Shown here piece by piece: positions 10,826-18,878 of a stretch of DNA of 64,000 bases. A program made the position numbers and the translations under genes. The stretch spans positions 18,043 through 82,042 of the forward strand of contig NZ_FQUZ01000013.1 of the NCBI RefSeq assembly GCF_900129055.1. The letters run 5' to 3'. Source of the DNA: Lampropedia hyalina DSM 16112 (GTDB lineage Bacteria; Pseudomonadota; Gammaproteobacteria; Burkholderiales; Burkholderiaceae_C). Positions within the stretch are counted from its first letter, which is position 1, and the number at the start of each line of letters is the position of its first letter. The notes below the pieces were generated by a model that saw nothing but the letters and a program-made list of their open reading frames with translations, did not search any database and was not told the DNA's origin.

Positions 10826-11632
10826 TCATTCTGCCGGGGTCTGGAGGTGGCGTCTGGCCATTTCCTGCAATGCGAGGGCATCACCGCTGCTGTGCAACTC
10901 CAGCAGCGGGTGTGCCGGGGATGGCGTGCCTGGGTGGAGCAGTTGTGCCTGTTCCAGGCGGCGGCGCGTGTGCAGGGCAACGGGCAGGCCTGTTTCCACA
11001 TAATGGATGTCTGCGCCGGTGACGCGCTGCATGGCGGCTCTGGCGAACGGGTAATGGGTGCAGCCCAGCACGATGGTGTCGATGTGGCCGCTGGCATGGC
11101 CGAAGGGCAGGGTGCCCAGATAGCGTTGGCACAGGGCTTCGATGCGGCTGCCGTGGTCTTGCTCGATGGCATCGGCCAGACCGCTGCATGCGACAACGTG
11201 AAACTGCGCCTGGTGCCGCAGGCTCTGGTGCAGTTGCCGAAAGCGCGGGCTGCTGACGGTGGCGGCGGTTCCCAGCACGGCAATCTGGCCGGTCTGGCTC
11301 AGGCGAATGGCCGGTTTGAGGGCCGGTTCCACGCCGATCAGGATCAGATCGGGGTGCTCCTGGCGCAGGGATTCGATGGCCACGGCCGTGGCGGTGTTGC
11401 AGGCGACCACCAGTGCCTTGACGTGGCAGTCGTGCAGGAGCATCTGGGTGATGCGGCGGCTGCGCTCGAGCACATATTCGGCACTGCGCTCGCCATACGG
11501 GGCATGGGCCGAGTCGGCGAAGTAGAGGAAGCGTTCGGCTGGCATCTGCTGGCGCAGGGCGTTGAGAATGCTCAGTCCGCCAACCCCGCTGTCGAAGACT
11601 CCGATGGGCTGTTCAGGATAATACCGGGACAT
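10826..11632 (-). CDS. murI: Glutamate racemase
   Basis: Cytoplasmic cofactor-independent racemase (268 aa) supplying D-glutamate for peptidoglycan. The two catalytic cysteines sit in VACNTATAVAIE and VLGCTHYPFA, and the N-terminal IGVFDSGVGGLSIL and ADSAHAPYGERS motifs are intact. The start at 11632 (MSRYYPEQPIGVFDSG) gives the family N-terminus; an ATG at 11662 would add ten Cys/Pro-rich residues. It lies 55 bp upstream of rfbC on the same strand. Confidence 0.95.
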   Translation of the reverse strand: MSRYYPEQPIGVFDSGVGGLSILNALRQQMPAERFLYFADSAHAPYGERSAEYVLERSRRITQMLLHDCHVKALVVACNTATAVAIESLRQEHPDLILIGVEPALKPAIRLSQTGQIAVLGTAATVSSPRFRQLHQSLRHQAQFHVVACSGLADAIEQDHGSRIEALCQRYLGTLPFGHASGHIDTIVLGCTHYPFARAAMQRVTGADIHYVETGLPVALHTRRRLEQAQLLHPGTPSPAHPLLELHSSGDALALQEMARRHLQTPAE

Positions 11633-11686
11633 GGTGCAGCAGGGGCATGGACGAAATGACAAGGCAGACAGGTGTGACCATGCCGA

Positions 11687-12442
11687 TCACAGCGGGTCTA
11701 TCTTGATGAGCACCAGCGAGAGGTTGTCGCCCCGGCCATCGGCGCGTTCGCGGGCAGTGTCGATCAGCGACAGCGCGGCTTCCCTGGTACTGAGAAACTG
11801 CACGGTGTGGGCGATTTCCTCCGGGTGGAAGTAGGCCCACAGGCCATCGCTGCACGCCAGAAAGGCATCGCCCACCTTGACCTGGCGGATGCTGCGGGTG
11901 GTGGCCGGTGGGTCGCGCTCGGTGCCCAGGCAACCGAGCAGCAGATTGCCGTGCGGATGGCCAATGGCTTCTTCCTCGGTGATTTCGCCGCTGTCGATCA
12001 GGCTTTGCACATAGGAGTGATCCACGGTGCGAAACACCATGCGGCCATTGTGAAAGTGGTAGATGCGTGAATCGCCCGCATGTACCCAGTGGCACGAGCC
12101 ACGCGGCGTGAGCATGAAGGCGGCCAGGGTGCTGTGCGGCTCCTGTTCGGATGAGGTGGCGGTGAGCCGGATGATGAGGTGGGCTTCCTTGGCAATGTTC
12201 TGCAGAAAATCCACCGGATTGTCGGTTTCCGGGTCGAAGCGTTCCAGCAACTGCCGCGCCGACAGGATGACCTGATCCGATGCCTTGCGCCCGCCGCTGC
12301 GCCCGCCCATGCCATCGGCCACCACTGCCAGCACGCAGGCGGGCTGGCGTGGGTGTTGGAGCAACGCAACCTGATCCTGCTGATAGGTGCGATCTCCCTT
12401 GTGCAGTCCGGTGGCGGCATGAAGGCGGTAGTTGATCTGCAT
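11687..12442 (-). CDS. PP2C-family serine/threonine phosphatase
   Basis: A 251-aa single-domain metal-dependent phosphatase. The acidic metal-binding residues lie in DRTYQQDQ, VVADGMGGRSGG, HAGDSRIYHF, LACSDGLW and GRGDNLSLV, the order of bacterial PP2C/Stp/PppA enzymes. No membrane span or sensory domain is seen, so it is probably cytoplasmic. It lies 54 bp upstream of murI on the same strand and diverges from the DinG-like helicase across 162 bp. No Ser/Thr kinase gene is adjacent, so its substrate is unknown. Confidence 0.9.
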   Translation of the reverse strand: MQINYRLHAATGLHKGDRTYQQDQVALLQHPRQPACVLAVVADGMGGRSGGRKASDQVILSARQLLERFDPETDNPVDFLQNIAKEAHLIIRLTATSSEQEPHSTLAAFMLTPRGSCHWVHAGDSRIYHFHNGRMVFRTVDHSYVQSLIDSGEITEEEAIGHPHGNLLLGCLGTERDPPATTRSIRQVKVGDAFLACSDGLWAYFHPEEIAHTVQFLSTREAALSLIDTARERADGRGDNLSLVLIKIDPL

Positions 12443-12604
12443 GGTGAGCGTAACGCTGTGGTGGGGGATGATGGAACGGTTTTGTGGGGACAGGCGCGTT
12501 ACACTGCCCGTTTTTCATGCCCGTACATGATGTCCCGGCTGCCGCACATTGTAAATCCAGCGGGCACGCCCTGGAACTGCTTCAAAGGAACGAAAAGAGT
12601 GCCC

Positions 12605-14647
12605 ATGCAGTTGCATGAAACCATTCAGGAGGTATTTGGCTCGGCTGGCGCGCTGGCGCGGCAGGATGGCAGCTTCAGACCCCGCGCGGGCCAGACCCAG
12701 ATGGCCGTGGCAGTGGCGCAGACCCTGGAGCACGGCGGTGCGCTGGTGGTGGAGGCGGGCACGGGCGTGGGCAAGACCTTTGCCTATCTGGTGCCGGCCT
12801 TGCTCAGTGGCGAGCGGGTGCTGGTGTCCACGGCCACCAAGGCATTGCAAGACCAGATTTTTGCCCGCGATCTGCCCATTCTGCGCAAGGCCCTGGGCAT
12901 ATCGCTGCACGCGGCCTTGCTCAAGGGGCGTTCCAGTTACCTTTGCCCTTACCGACTGGAGCTGGCGCAGGCCGATGAAACGCTGGCACAGCACCCTGCC
13001 CAGTGGCGGCAACTGGAGCGCGTGCGCCAGTGGGCACAGGCGACGGATTCGGGCGACATCACCGACATGCCCGGCTACCAGGAGCGGTCGCCGCTGTTGC
13101 CGCTGGTGACATCCACGCGCGAGAACTGTCTGGGGTCGCAGTGCCCGCAGTTCAGTGGCTGCTTTGTGAACAAGGCGCGACGGCAGGCCCTGGCGGCCGA
13201 TCTGGTCGTCATCAACCACCACCTGTTCTTTGCCGACATGCAGGTGCGCGAATCGGGCATGGCCGAATTGCTGCCCACGGTGCGGGCCGTGATCGTCGAT
13301 GAGGCCCACCAGTTCAACGAAACCGGCGTGCAGTTCCTGGGCCAGCAGTTGGGGAGCCAGCAACTGGTCGATTTTGCCCGCGACCTGCTCAAGACCGGCA
13401 CGCGCATGGCACGCGGCATGGCCAACTGGCAGGTGCTGGCGCATGACCTGGACACGGCCACCAGACAGTGGCGCAAGCTGGCAGAAGCCGTGCCCCCCGG
13501 TGCGCGGCTGAACTGGCAGGGGCAGGCCCCGGAGCGGCTTGATGCCAGCCGCTGGCAGACCGCGCTGCAAGAGCTGCAAGCCCCCTTGCTGGCCGTCGAG
13601 CAAGCCCTGCGTACCGTGCAAAGTGGCGAGCCGGAACTGCAACGCATGCTGGAGCGGTGCCTGGGCCTGCACCAGCGGCTGGTGCTGTTCATGCAGCCGC
13701 CGGTGGCTGGCATGGTACGCTGGCTGGAGGCCGGATTGCAGATCAAGGTGCTGGAGAGTCCGCTGGACATTGCCGAGGCCATGCAGCCCCATTGGGGGCC
13801 ACGTTTACCCACGGAGCAGGCCGCCTTGTCCGACCACCACGAACAGGCACTGTCACCCGAGCCGGAGCGGGCCTGGATTTTCACCTCTGCCACATTGGGT
13901 GCGGATGCCAGCCTGCGCCTGTTCACCCAGGCTTGCGGGCTGGAGCAGGCACAGGTTCTGCAAGTGGCCAGCCCGTTCGATTATGCGCAGCAGGCCGCCC
14001 TGTACATTCCGCCCCATTTGCCCAAGCCTGCCGACCCCGGCCATACCGAAGCCCTGGCGCGTTTCAGTCAGCAAGCCATTGCGCGTCTGGGTGGACGCAC
14101 CCTGGTGCTCACCACTACCTTGAAGGCCCTGCGCCAGATGGCCCAAAGCCTGCGCACCGCGTTGGCGCACCGCGACGACATCACCATTCTGGTGCAGGGG
14201 GAAGGCTCCAAGCAGCAACTGATGGAACGCTTCCGGCAGGGCAGCAGCATGGGCGATGCAGGCTGTGTGCTGGTCGCATCGGCCAGCTTCTGGGAAGGCT
14301 TTGATGCGCCGGGGGATGCGCTGCAACTGGTCGTCATCGACAAACTGCCGTTCCCGCCGCCCCACGACCCCTTGATGCAGGCACGCAGCCGCCGCATCGA
14401 GGCCCAGGGCGGACAGGCATTCCAGGAGTTGTTCGTTCCCGAAGCGGCGGTGGCACTCAAGCAGGGAGCCGGGCGGCTGATCCGGCGCGAAACCGACCGG
14501 GGCATCCTCGTGATTGGCGACACCCGCCTGCTGCACATGTCCTACGGCCGCCGCCTGCTCGCCAGCCTGCCGCCGATGCGCCGGCTGGCATCCGAGGCGC
14601 AGTTCCAGCAGGCACTGGAGCAGTTGAACCGTCCGCCTGCCGGATGA
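12605..14647 (+). CDS. ATP-dependent DNA helicase, DinG/YoaA (XPD-like) family
   Basis: A 680-aa superfamily-2 5'-3' DNA helicase. Walker A EAGTGVGKTFAY is at about residues 52-63. Iron-sulfur cluster cysteines appear as SSYLCPYRL and then ENCLGSQCPQFSGC, giving the four-cysteine set of the XPD/DinG group. The DEAH box is VIVDEAHQF and helicase motif VI is QGAGRLIRRETDRG. The length is nearer YoaA/DinG without the exonuclease domain found in Gram-positives. The chosen start MQLHETIQEVFG gives the usual N-terminus. It is convergent with the LOG gene. Confidence 0.9.
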   Translation: MQLHETIQEVFGSAGALARQDGSFRPRAGQTQMAVAVAQTLEHGGALVVEAGTGVGKTFAYLVPALLSGERVLVSTATKALQDQIFARDLPILRKALGISLHAALLKGRSSYLCPYRLELAQADETLAQHPAQWRQLERVRQWAQATDSGDITDMPGYQERSPLLPLVTSTRENCLGSQCPQFSGCFVNKARRQALAADLVVINHHLFFADMQVRESGMAELLPTVRAVIVDEAHQFNETGVQFLGQQLGSQQLVDFARDLLKTGTRMARGMANWQVLAHDLDTATRQWRKLAEAVPPGARLNWQGQAPERLDASRWQTALQELQAPLLAVEQALRTVQSGEPELQRMLERCLGLHQRLVLFMQPPVAGMVRWLEAGLQIKVLESPLDIAEAMQPHWGPRLPTEQAALSDHHEQALSPEPERAWIFTSATLGADASLRLFTQACGLEQAQVLQVASPFDYAQQAALYIPPHLPKPADPGHTEALARFSQQAIARLGGRTLVLTTTLKALRQMAQSLRTALAHRDDITILVQGEGSKQQLMERFRQGSSMGDAGCVLVASASFWEGFDAPGDALQLVVIDKLPFPPPHDPLMQARSRRIEAQGGQAFQELFVPEAAVALKQGAGRLIRRETDRGILVIGDTRLLHMSYGRRLLASLPPMRRLASEAQFQQALEQLNRPPAG

Positions 14648-14675
14648 ATGTGTGTACCGCCTGCGCTACAGCACG

Positions 14676-15320
14676 TTACAGATTTTCCCGCAACAGGGCA
14701 TTGCTTTCGGCATTGCTGCCTGCCAGGTTCAGCAGCAGCGGCAGCAGTTCACCGGCATCGGGGGCACTGTGCAGCAGGGTCATCTGCCATTCATCCATGA
14801 AACCGGCTTGCACGCACTGTTGCAGAAATGCCAGCAGGCTGTCGTAATACCCGTTGGCATTGAGCAGCCCGATGGGCTTGTTGTGGTAGCCAATCTGTTT
14901 CCAGGTCCAGATTTCGAACAGTTCCTCGAAGGTGCCGATGCCACCGGGCAGTGCCAGAAACGCATCGCTGTGCTCGGCCATCAGGGCCTTGCGCTGGTGC
15001 ATGGTTTCGACCACGATCAGCTCGTCGCAGTCCTGATTGGCCATTTCCTTGTCCACCAGGGCCGTGGGGATGATGCCCAGTACCCTGCCGCCTGCCTCAC
15101 GGGTGGCTCGGGCCACCGTGCCCATCAGCCCGTTCTTGCCACCGCCATAGACCAGTTGCCCATGGTGCGAACCAATCCATTGCCCCACCTGTTGGGCCAG
15201 CGCAGTGAAATGGGCACTGCGGCCATCGCGCGAGCCGCAATACACGCAAACCGAGAATGCGGCCTGCGGTGGGTTGGGGATGATTGCAGAGGGCGTGGAT
15301 GTGGAGGTAGGGTGGTTCAT
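14676..15320 (-). CDS. LOG family protein (cytokinin riboside 5'-monophosphate phosphoribohydrolase-type)
   Basis: A 214-aa lysine-decarboxylase-like Rossmann protein of the TIGR00730/LOG family, which hydrolyses N6-modified AMP or related nucleotides. The signature PGGIGTFEELFE is complete and VYGGGKNGLMG forms the nucleotide-binding loop. The first 22 residues are a Pro/Ser/Thr-rich extension before the conserved CVYCGSRDG. It lies 11 bp upstream of dgkA on the same strand, so the two are probably co-transcribed. Confidence 0.9.
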   Translation of the reverse strand: MNHPTSTSTPSAIIPNPPQAAFSVCVYCGSRDGRSAHFTALAQQVGQWIGSHHGQLVYGGGKNGLMGTVARATREAGGRVLGIIPTALVDKEMANQDCDELIVVETMHQRKALMAEHSDAFLALPGGIGTFEELFEIWTWKQIGYHNKPIGLLNANGYYDSLLAFLQQCVQAGFMDEWQMTLLHSAPDAGELLPLLLNLAGSNAESNALLRENL

Positions 15321-15331
15321 GCGTCAATCAA

Positions 15332-15709
15332 TCAGGCCAGTCGTTCCCAGAGGGCCCAGGCCCAGACGCTGCTGCACAGCAGCAGGCACAGCAGCACGGC
15401 GGCACTGCCCAGGTCCTTGGCGGCCTTGGAGTAGGTGTTCCATTCGGGGCCGATGCGATCGACCACGGCCTCGATGGCGGTGTTGAGGATTTCCGTCACC
15501 AGCACCAGTACGACCAGTGTGCAGAGCATGGCGGTTTCCAGCCAGCTTTGCCCCACCCAGAAGGAGGCTGGAAGCAGCACCACGGCCAGCACGGTTTCCT
15601 GCCGGAAGGCGGGTTCGCGCCAGACCGAGATGAAACCGGCCAGAGAGTTGTGAAAGGCACTGACGACACGGCGCAGGCCTTTTTGCGGGGCAGGAACTTG
15701 CGGACTCAT
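15332..15709 (-). CDS. dgkA: Diacylglycerol kinase
   Basis: Small integral-membrane kinase (125 aa) that phosphorylates diacylglycerol to phosphatidic acid, recycling lipid from periplasmic glucan or LPS modification. Three membrane spans and the hallmark EILNTAIEAVVDR (metal/ATP site, with the two catalytic glutamates) followed by KAAKDLGSAAV are present. The start MSPQVPAPQKG at 15709 gives normal family length; an earlier ATG at 15793 would add 28 residues unlike the family. Confidence 0.92.
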   Translation of the reverse strand: MSPQVPAPQKGLRRVVSAFHNSLAGFISVWREPAFRQETVLAVVLLPASFWVGQSWLETAMLCTLVVLVLVTEILNTAIEAVVDRIGPEWNTYSKAAKDLGSAAVLLCLLLCSSVWAWALWERLA

Positions 15710-15832
15710 GACATGCTGGACAGAAAACCGGATTCGACCGGCGAATGAATCGACCGGCCATGATAGCAGGCCGATATGACACCCATGCTGCAACGCATCA
15801 CGCCCTGGGTTTCTCAGAACGTGTTCATGATC

Positions 15833-17329
15833 TCAACCGCGTTCGAACACGGCCATGCTTTCCACATGGGCGGTGTGCGGGAACATGTTTACGATGCCTG
15901 CTGCCGTGCAGCGGTAACCGGCCTGGTGTACCAGCAGACCGGCATCGCGGGCCAGGGTGGCCGGGTTGCAACTGACATAGACGATGCGTTGCGGTGGCTG
16001 CCAGGCCGGGTTGAGCAGGGATGCAGCAGTTTCGGGGTTGGGATGCAGGCGGGCCTGTTCGATTTCGGCCAATGCCTTGGAGAGGGCGAACGCACCTTCG
16101 CGCGGGGGATCCACCAGCCATTTCTCGGCCACGCCGTCGGCCATGAGCATGTCGGGGGTCATGTCGAACAGGTTGCGGGCGACGAATTGCACGGGGGCCA
16201 GCGCAGCATTGGCGGGCCGCTGGCTCTGGTTGGCCGCATAGTTGGCATGGGCGCGTTCCACCAGCGCGTCACTGCCTTCGATGCCCAGCACTTCGCGTGC
16301 CTGGGTGGTCAGGGGCAGGGTGAAGTTGCCCAGTCCGCAGAACCAGTCGATGACGCGTTCGTGGGGCTGCACTTGCAGCAGTTGCAGGGCGCGGGAGACC
16401 AGGGCGCGGTTGATGTGCGGATTCACCTGGGTGAAGTCGGTGGGCTTGAAGGGCATGCGCAGGCCAAACGCGGGCAGGCTGTAGGCCAGCTCGGGGCTGG
16501 TATCGGATGGGTCTGGCAGCCGGTGCACGGTGTTGGGGCCTTTGGGTTGCAGCCACCATTGCAGACCGTGGGCGGCATGCTGGTGGGCGAAGTCGCGCAG
16601 GCGTTGGCCATCGACATCGGAGAGCGGCTCCAGATGGCGCAGCACCAGTGCGGTGACACCGTCGCCACAGGCCAGCTCGATTTGCGGGCAGGTGTCGCGG
16701 GCATCGAGCGAGGCAATGAGTTCGCGCAGTGGCAGCAGCAATGCACTGACGTGCGGCGGCAGGATGGCACAGCTTTGCATGTCGGCAATGTAGCGGCTTT
16801 TGCGCTCGTGAAAGCCCACCAGCACTACGCCTTTCTTGGCGACATGGCGCACGGCCAGGCGGGCGCGCCAGCGGTAGCCCCAGTCCGGCCCCTGCATGGG
16901 GCGCAGAATGCGCTCGGCCTTGACCTTGCCCAGATGCCAGAGGTTGTCTTCCAGCACACGCTGCTTGATGGCCACCTGTGCGCTGGGGTTGAGGTGCTGC
17001 ATCTTGCAGCCGCCACACGCGCCGGTGTGCAGGCCAAAGTGCGGGCAGCTAGGGGTGGTGCGCTGGGAGGAGGGGTGCAGGATGGCCTCGACCGTGCCTT
17101 GTTCCCAGTTGTTTTTCCTGCGTCCGATGCGGGCGGTGACGACTTCGCCCACCAGCGCGCCTTCCACGAAGACGACCTTGCCATCGGGTTTGTGGGCCAC
17201 GCCCTGGGCTTCCATGTCCAGTGCGGTGATGGTCAGGCTGTTTTCCGGCCAGGGACTGGCGGACTGTGGAGAGACTTCGGATGCTGCGGCAATCGCATCG
17301 TTGTTTTTTTGCGGGGTATCGTGGCTCAT
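15833..17329 (-). CDS. rlmD: 23S rRNA (uracil(1939)-C(5))-methyltransferase
   Basis: RumA-type RNA m5U methyltransferase (498 aa). An N-terminal TRAM domain (about 30-95) precedes the iron-sulfur cysteines in [15 protein letters not shown], with a fourth Cys in MQSCAIL. The SAM-binding motif is [13 protein letters not shown] and the catalytic Cys lies in [11 protein letters not shown]. The protein is longer than E. coli RlmD (about 433 aa), partly through an inserted segment around residues 240-265. The 5' end faces the palindromic element at 17.5 kb. Confidence 0.93.
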   Translation of the reverse strand: MSHDTPQKNNDAIAAASEVSPQSASPWPENSLTITALDMEAQGVAHKPDGKVVFVEGALVGEVVTARIGRRKNNWEQGTVEAILHPSSQRTTPSCPHFGLHTGACGGCKMQHLNPSAQVAIKQRVLEDNLWHLGKVKAERILRPMQGPDWGYRWRARLAVRHVAKKGVVLVGFHERKSRYIADMQSCAILPPHVSALLLPLRELIASLDARDTCPQIELACGDGVTALVLRHLEPLSDVDGQRLRDFAHQHAAHGLQWWLQPKGPNTVHRLPDPSDTSPELAYSLPAFGLRMPFKPTDFTQVNPHINRALVSRALQLLQVQPHERVIDWFCGLGNFTLPLTTQAREVLGIEGSDALVERAHANYAANQSQRPANAALAPVQFVARNLFDMTPDMLMADGVAEKWLVDPPREGAFALSKALAEIEQARLHPNPETAASLLNPAWQPPQRIVYVSCNPATLARDAGLLVHQAGYRCTAAGIVNMFPHTAHVESMAVFERG

Positions 17330-17490
17330 TGTGGTGGGGGTGCGATTTTCAGGGTGTCAGAATATCGCACAATTTTTTGCACTCGGGTATGGCCGCAATG
17401 GGGTCTTTTGGTATGGAGTGCCACCTTGTATCGGTGCGGCTGGGTACGGGCGCAGGTTTGGCTTCTATAATTCCCTGCATCCTACAATCC
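17330..17490. other. Intergenic region upstream of the palindromic element
   Basis: Non-coding spacer between the rlmD start (leftward) and the palindromic element. It contains one perfect TATAAT at 17466-17471 on the plus strand, which would place a transcript start just before the palindrome and put the hairpin in the leader of the zinc-finger gene. No convincing -35 box lies 16-18 bp upstream of it. Nothing else was recognised. Confidence 0.3.
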
Positions 17491-17657
17491 AAGGGAAGGT
17501 CTGCAAAACTCGTTGCGCCGCCCGCATCCCGCCACTGGGCGCATCGCGGCGTTGGCCTTTGTGGTCAATAGCCCCGCTATTGACCACAAAATCCGCCTTG
17601 CGCTGCATCCCATTGGCGGGCGCGGGCTTGCCGCAAGAGTTTTACAGACCTTCCCAA
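17491..17657. repeat. MITE-like imperfect palindrome (about 80-bp arms)
   Basis: A 167-bp non-coding element whose two halves are imperfect inverted copies of each other. The outer ends read GGGAAGGTCTGCAAAACTC and, on the opposite strand, GGGAAGGTCTGTAAAACTC (one difference). The centre is a perfect 15-bp stem, TTTGTGGTCAATAGC, with a CCC loop (17558-17590). The intervening arm sequences also align, for example CCCGCCACTGGG against CCCGCCAATGGG. The ends resemble IS5-group terminal repeats, from memory, and there is no room for a transposase, so a non-autonomous element is the simplest reading. It lies 16 bp before the next gene. Confidence 0.7.
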
Positions 17658-17673
17658 GAATCTCCCACCGAAT

Positions 17674-17901
17674 ATGACCACTTCTATTCCTTCCAGTCCC
17701 GATTCAGCCGTCGAACTGCTGGCGCGCGAACTCAATGAAAACGGTGGGGTGTTCTGTCCCAGTCCGAAGGCGGGGATGGAGTTGTGGAATACCCACCCGC
17801 GTGTTTTTCTGGATGTGGCCCATACGGGGAGCGTGCGCTGTCCTTATTGTGGTACCCAGTATCGCCTCAAGGCAGGCGAGCAGGTGCGTTCAGGCCATTG
17901 A
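17674..17901 (+). CDS. Zinc-finger domain-containing protein (zf-CHCC type)
   Basis: A 75-aa cytoplasmic protein with the zf-CHCC signature: VFCPSPKAGMELWNTHPRVF, then DVAHTGSVRCPYCGTQYRL. The metal ligands are Cys27, a His near residue 41 or 50 and the Cys pair of CPYC. Related short proteins accompany LPS or respiratory-complex genes (the family includes the mitochondrial complex-I subunit NDUFS6). It ends 167 bp before the glycosyltransferase operon. Confidence 0.85.
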   Translation: MTTSIPSSPDSAVELLARELNENGGVFCPSPKAGMELWNTHPRVFLDVAHTGSVRCPYCGTQYRLKAGEQVRSGH

Positions 17902-18068
17902 TCCGAAACCGGGGTGCGGCACGGCAGTGACTGTTTGTTGTGGTACTCCATTGCAATAACAAGGGGCGAATGACGGCGCAGGAGTGTGCATCGTTTCGCA
18001 GGGTGAAGCGATAGGCATGTGGGCCTGGCCACAGCGTTCTTTTTTCTGAAAAAACAAAACTGCTCAGC

Positions 18069-18872
18069 ATGAGTACCAAGCTCCGCGAGGAGACTCGCCC
18101 GCGCCTGTCGATTGCCATACTGGCCTTCAATGAAGAAAAATTGATTGCACAGTGCATCTGCAGCGCGTCTTTTGCCGATGAAGTGGTGGTGGTGGATGCG
18201 GGCAGCACGGATCGCACGGTGGAGATTGCCCGCAGCCTGGGTGCCAGCGTGTATGGGTATCCCGACTGGCGCGGGTTTGCCGTGCAGCGCAATCGCCTGC
18301 TGGATCATGTGCAGGGGGATTTCATCTTCTTTCTGGATGCCGACGAGGTGATGTCCGAGGCATTCCGCGATGAATTGCTGGAGACGGTGAACCGGGCCGA
18401 ATCGGATACAGTCTGGCGCATTCGCTGGCGACTGGTGGCATTTGGCCGCTTCCTGCCGCGCACCATGTCGCAAACCACGGTGGAGCGTTTGTTTCCCCGC
18501 CATCTGCTGGATCATTTCGAGGGGGTGGTGCACGAGGAGGCCATCCTCACCCGCAAGAATGTGCAGCGCAAGACCATGCAGACCTTGTTGCTGCACCATA
18601 CCAACACGAGTGTGCATGCCAGTCTGGCCAAGATGGTGCAGTACGCCATGCTGGGGGCCACCAAGCGCAAGCAGCAGCACAAGAAGGGCGGAATCTGGCG
18701 TGGTCTGGCATCGGGCACAGCGGCCTTCATTCGTTTTTATTTTCTGCGGCTGGGATTCCTGGGAGGCGGCAGTGGCTTTCTGTATTGCCTGTGCAAGGCA
18801 CTGGAGAGCTTCTTTCGCTATGCCGCGTTGCGCTATGACTACGATTCCCTGAACGACAAGATACAACGCTGA
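18069..18872 (+). CDS. Family 2 glycosyltransferase (WaaE/KdtX-like)
   Basis: A 267-aa GT-A glycosyltransferase, probably peripheral at the inner membrane, first gene of a polysaccharide operon. The GT2 nucleotide-binding region AILAFNEEKLIAQ and VVVDAGSTDRT is followed by the DxD-type motif FFLDADEV at about residues 92-99. A hydrophobic C-terminal third (FIRFYFLRLGFLGGGSG) is typical of the WaaE/YibD-like LPS core beta-glucosyltransferases. The next gene starts 6 bp downstream. The donor and acceptor cannot be told from sequence. Confidence 0.85.
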   Translation: MSTKLREETRPRLSIAILAFNEEKLIAQCICSASFADEVVVVDAGSTDRTVEIARSLGASVYGYPDWRGFAVQRNRLLDHVQGDFIFFLDADEVMSEAFRDELLETVNRAESDTVWRIRWRLVAFGRFLPRTMSQTTVERLFPRHLLDHFEGVVHEEAILTRKNVQRKTMQTLLLHHTNTSVHASLAKMVQYAMLGATKRKQQHKKGGIWRGLASGTAAFIRFYFLRLGFLGGGSGFLYCLCKALESFFRYAALRYDYDSLNDKIQR

Positions 18873-18878
18873 CGATCC

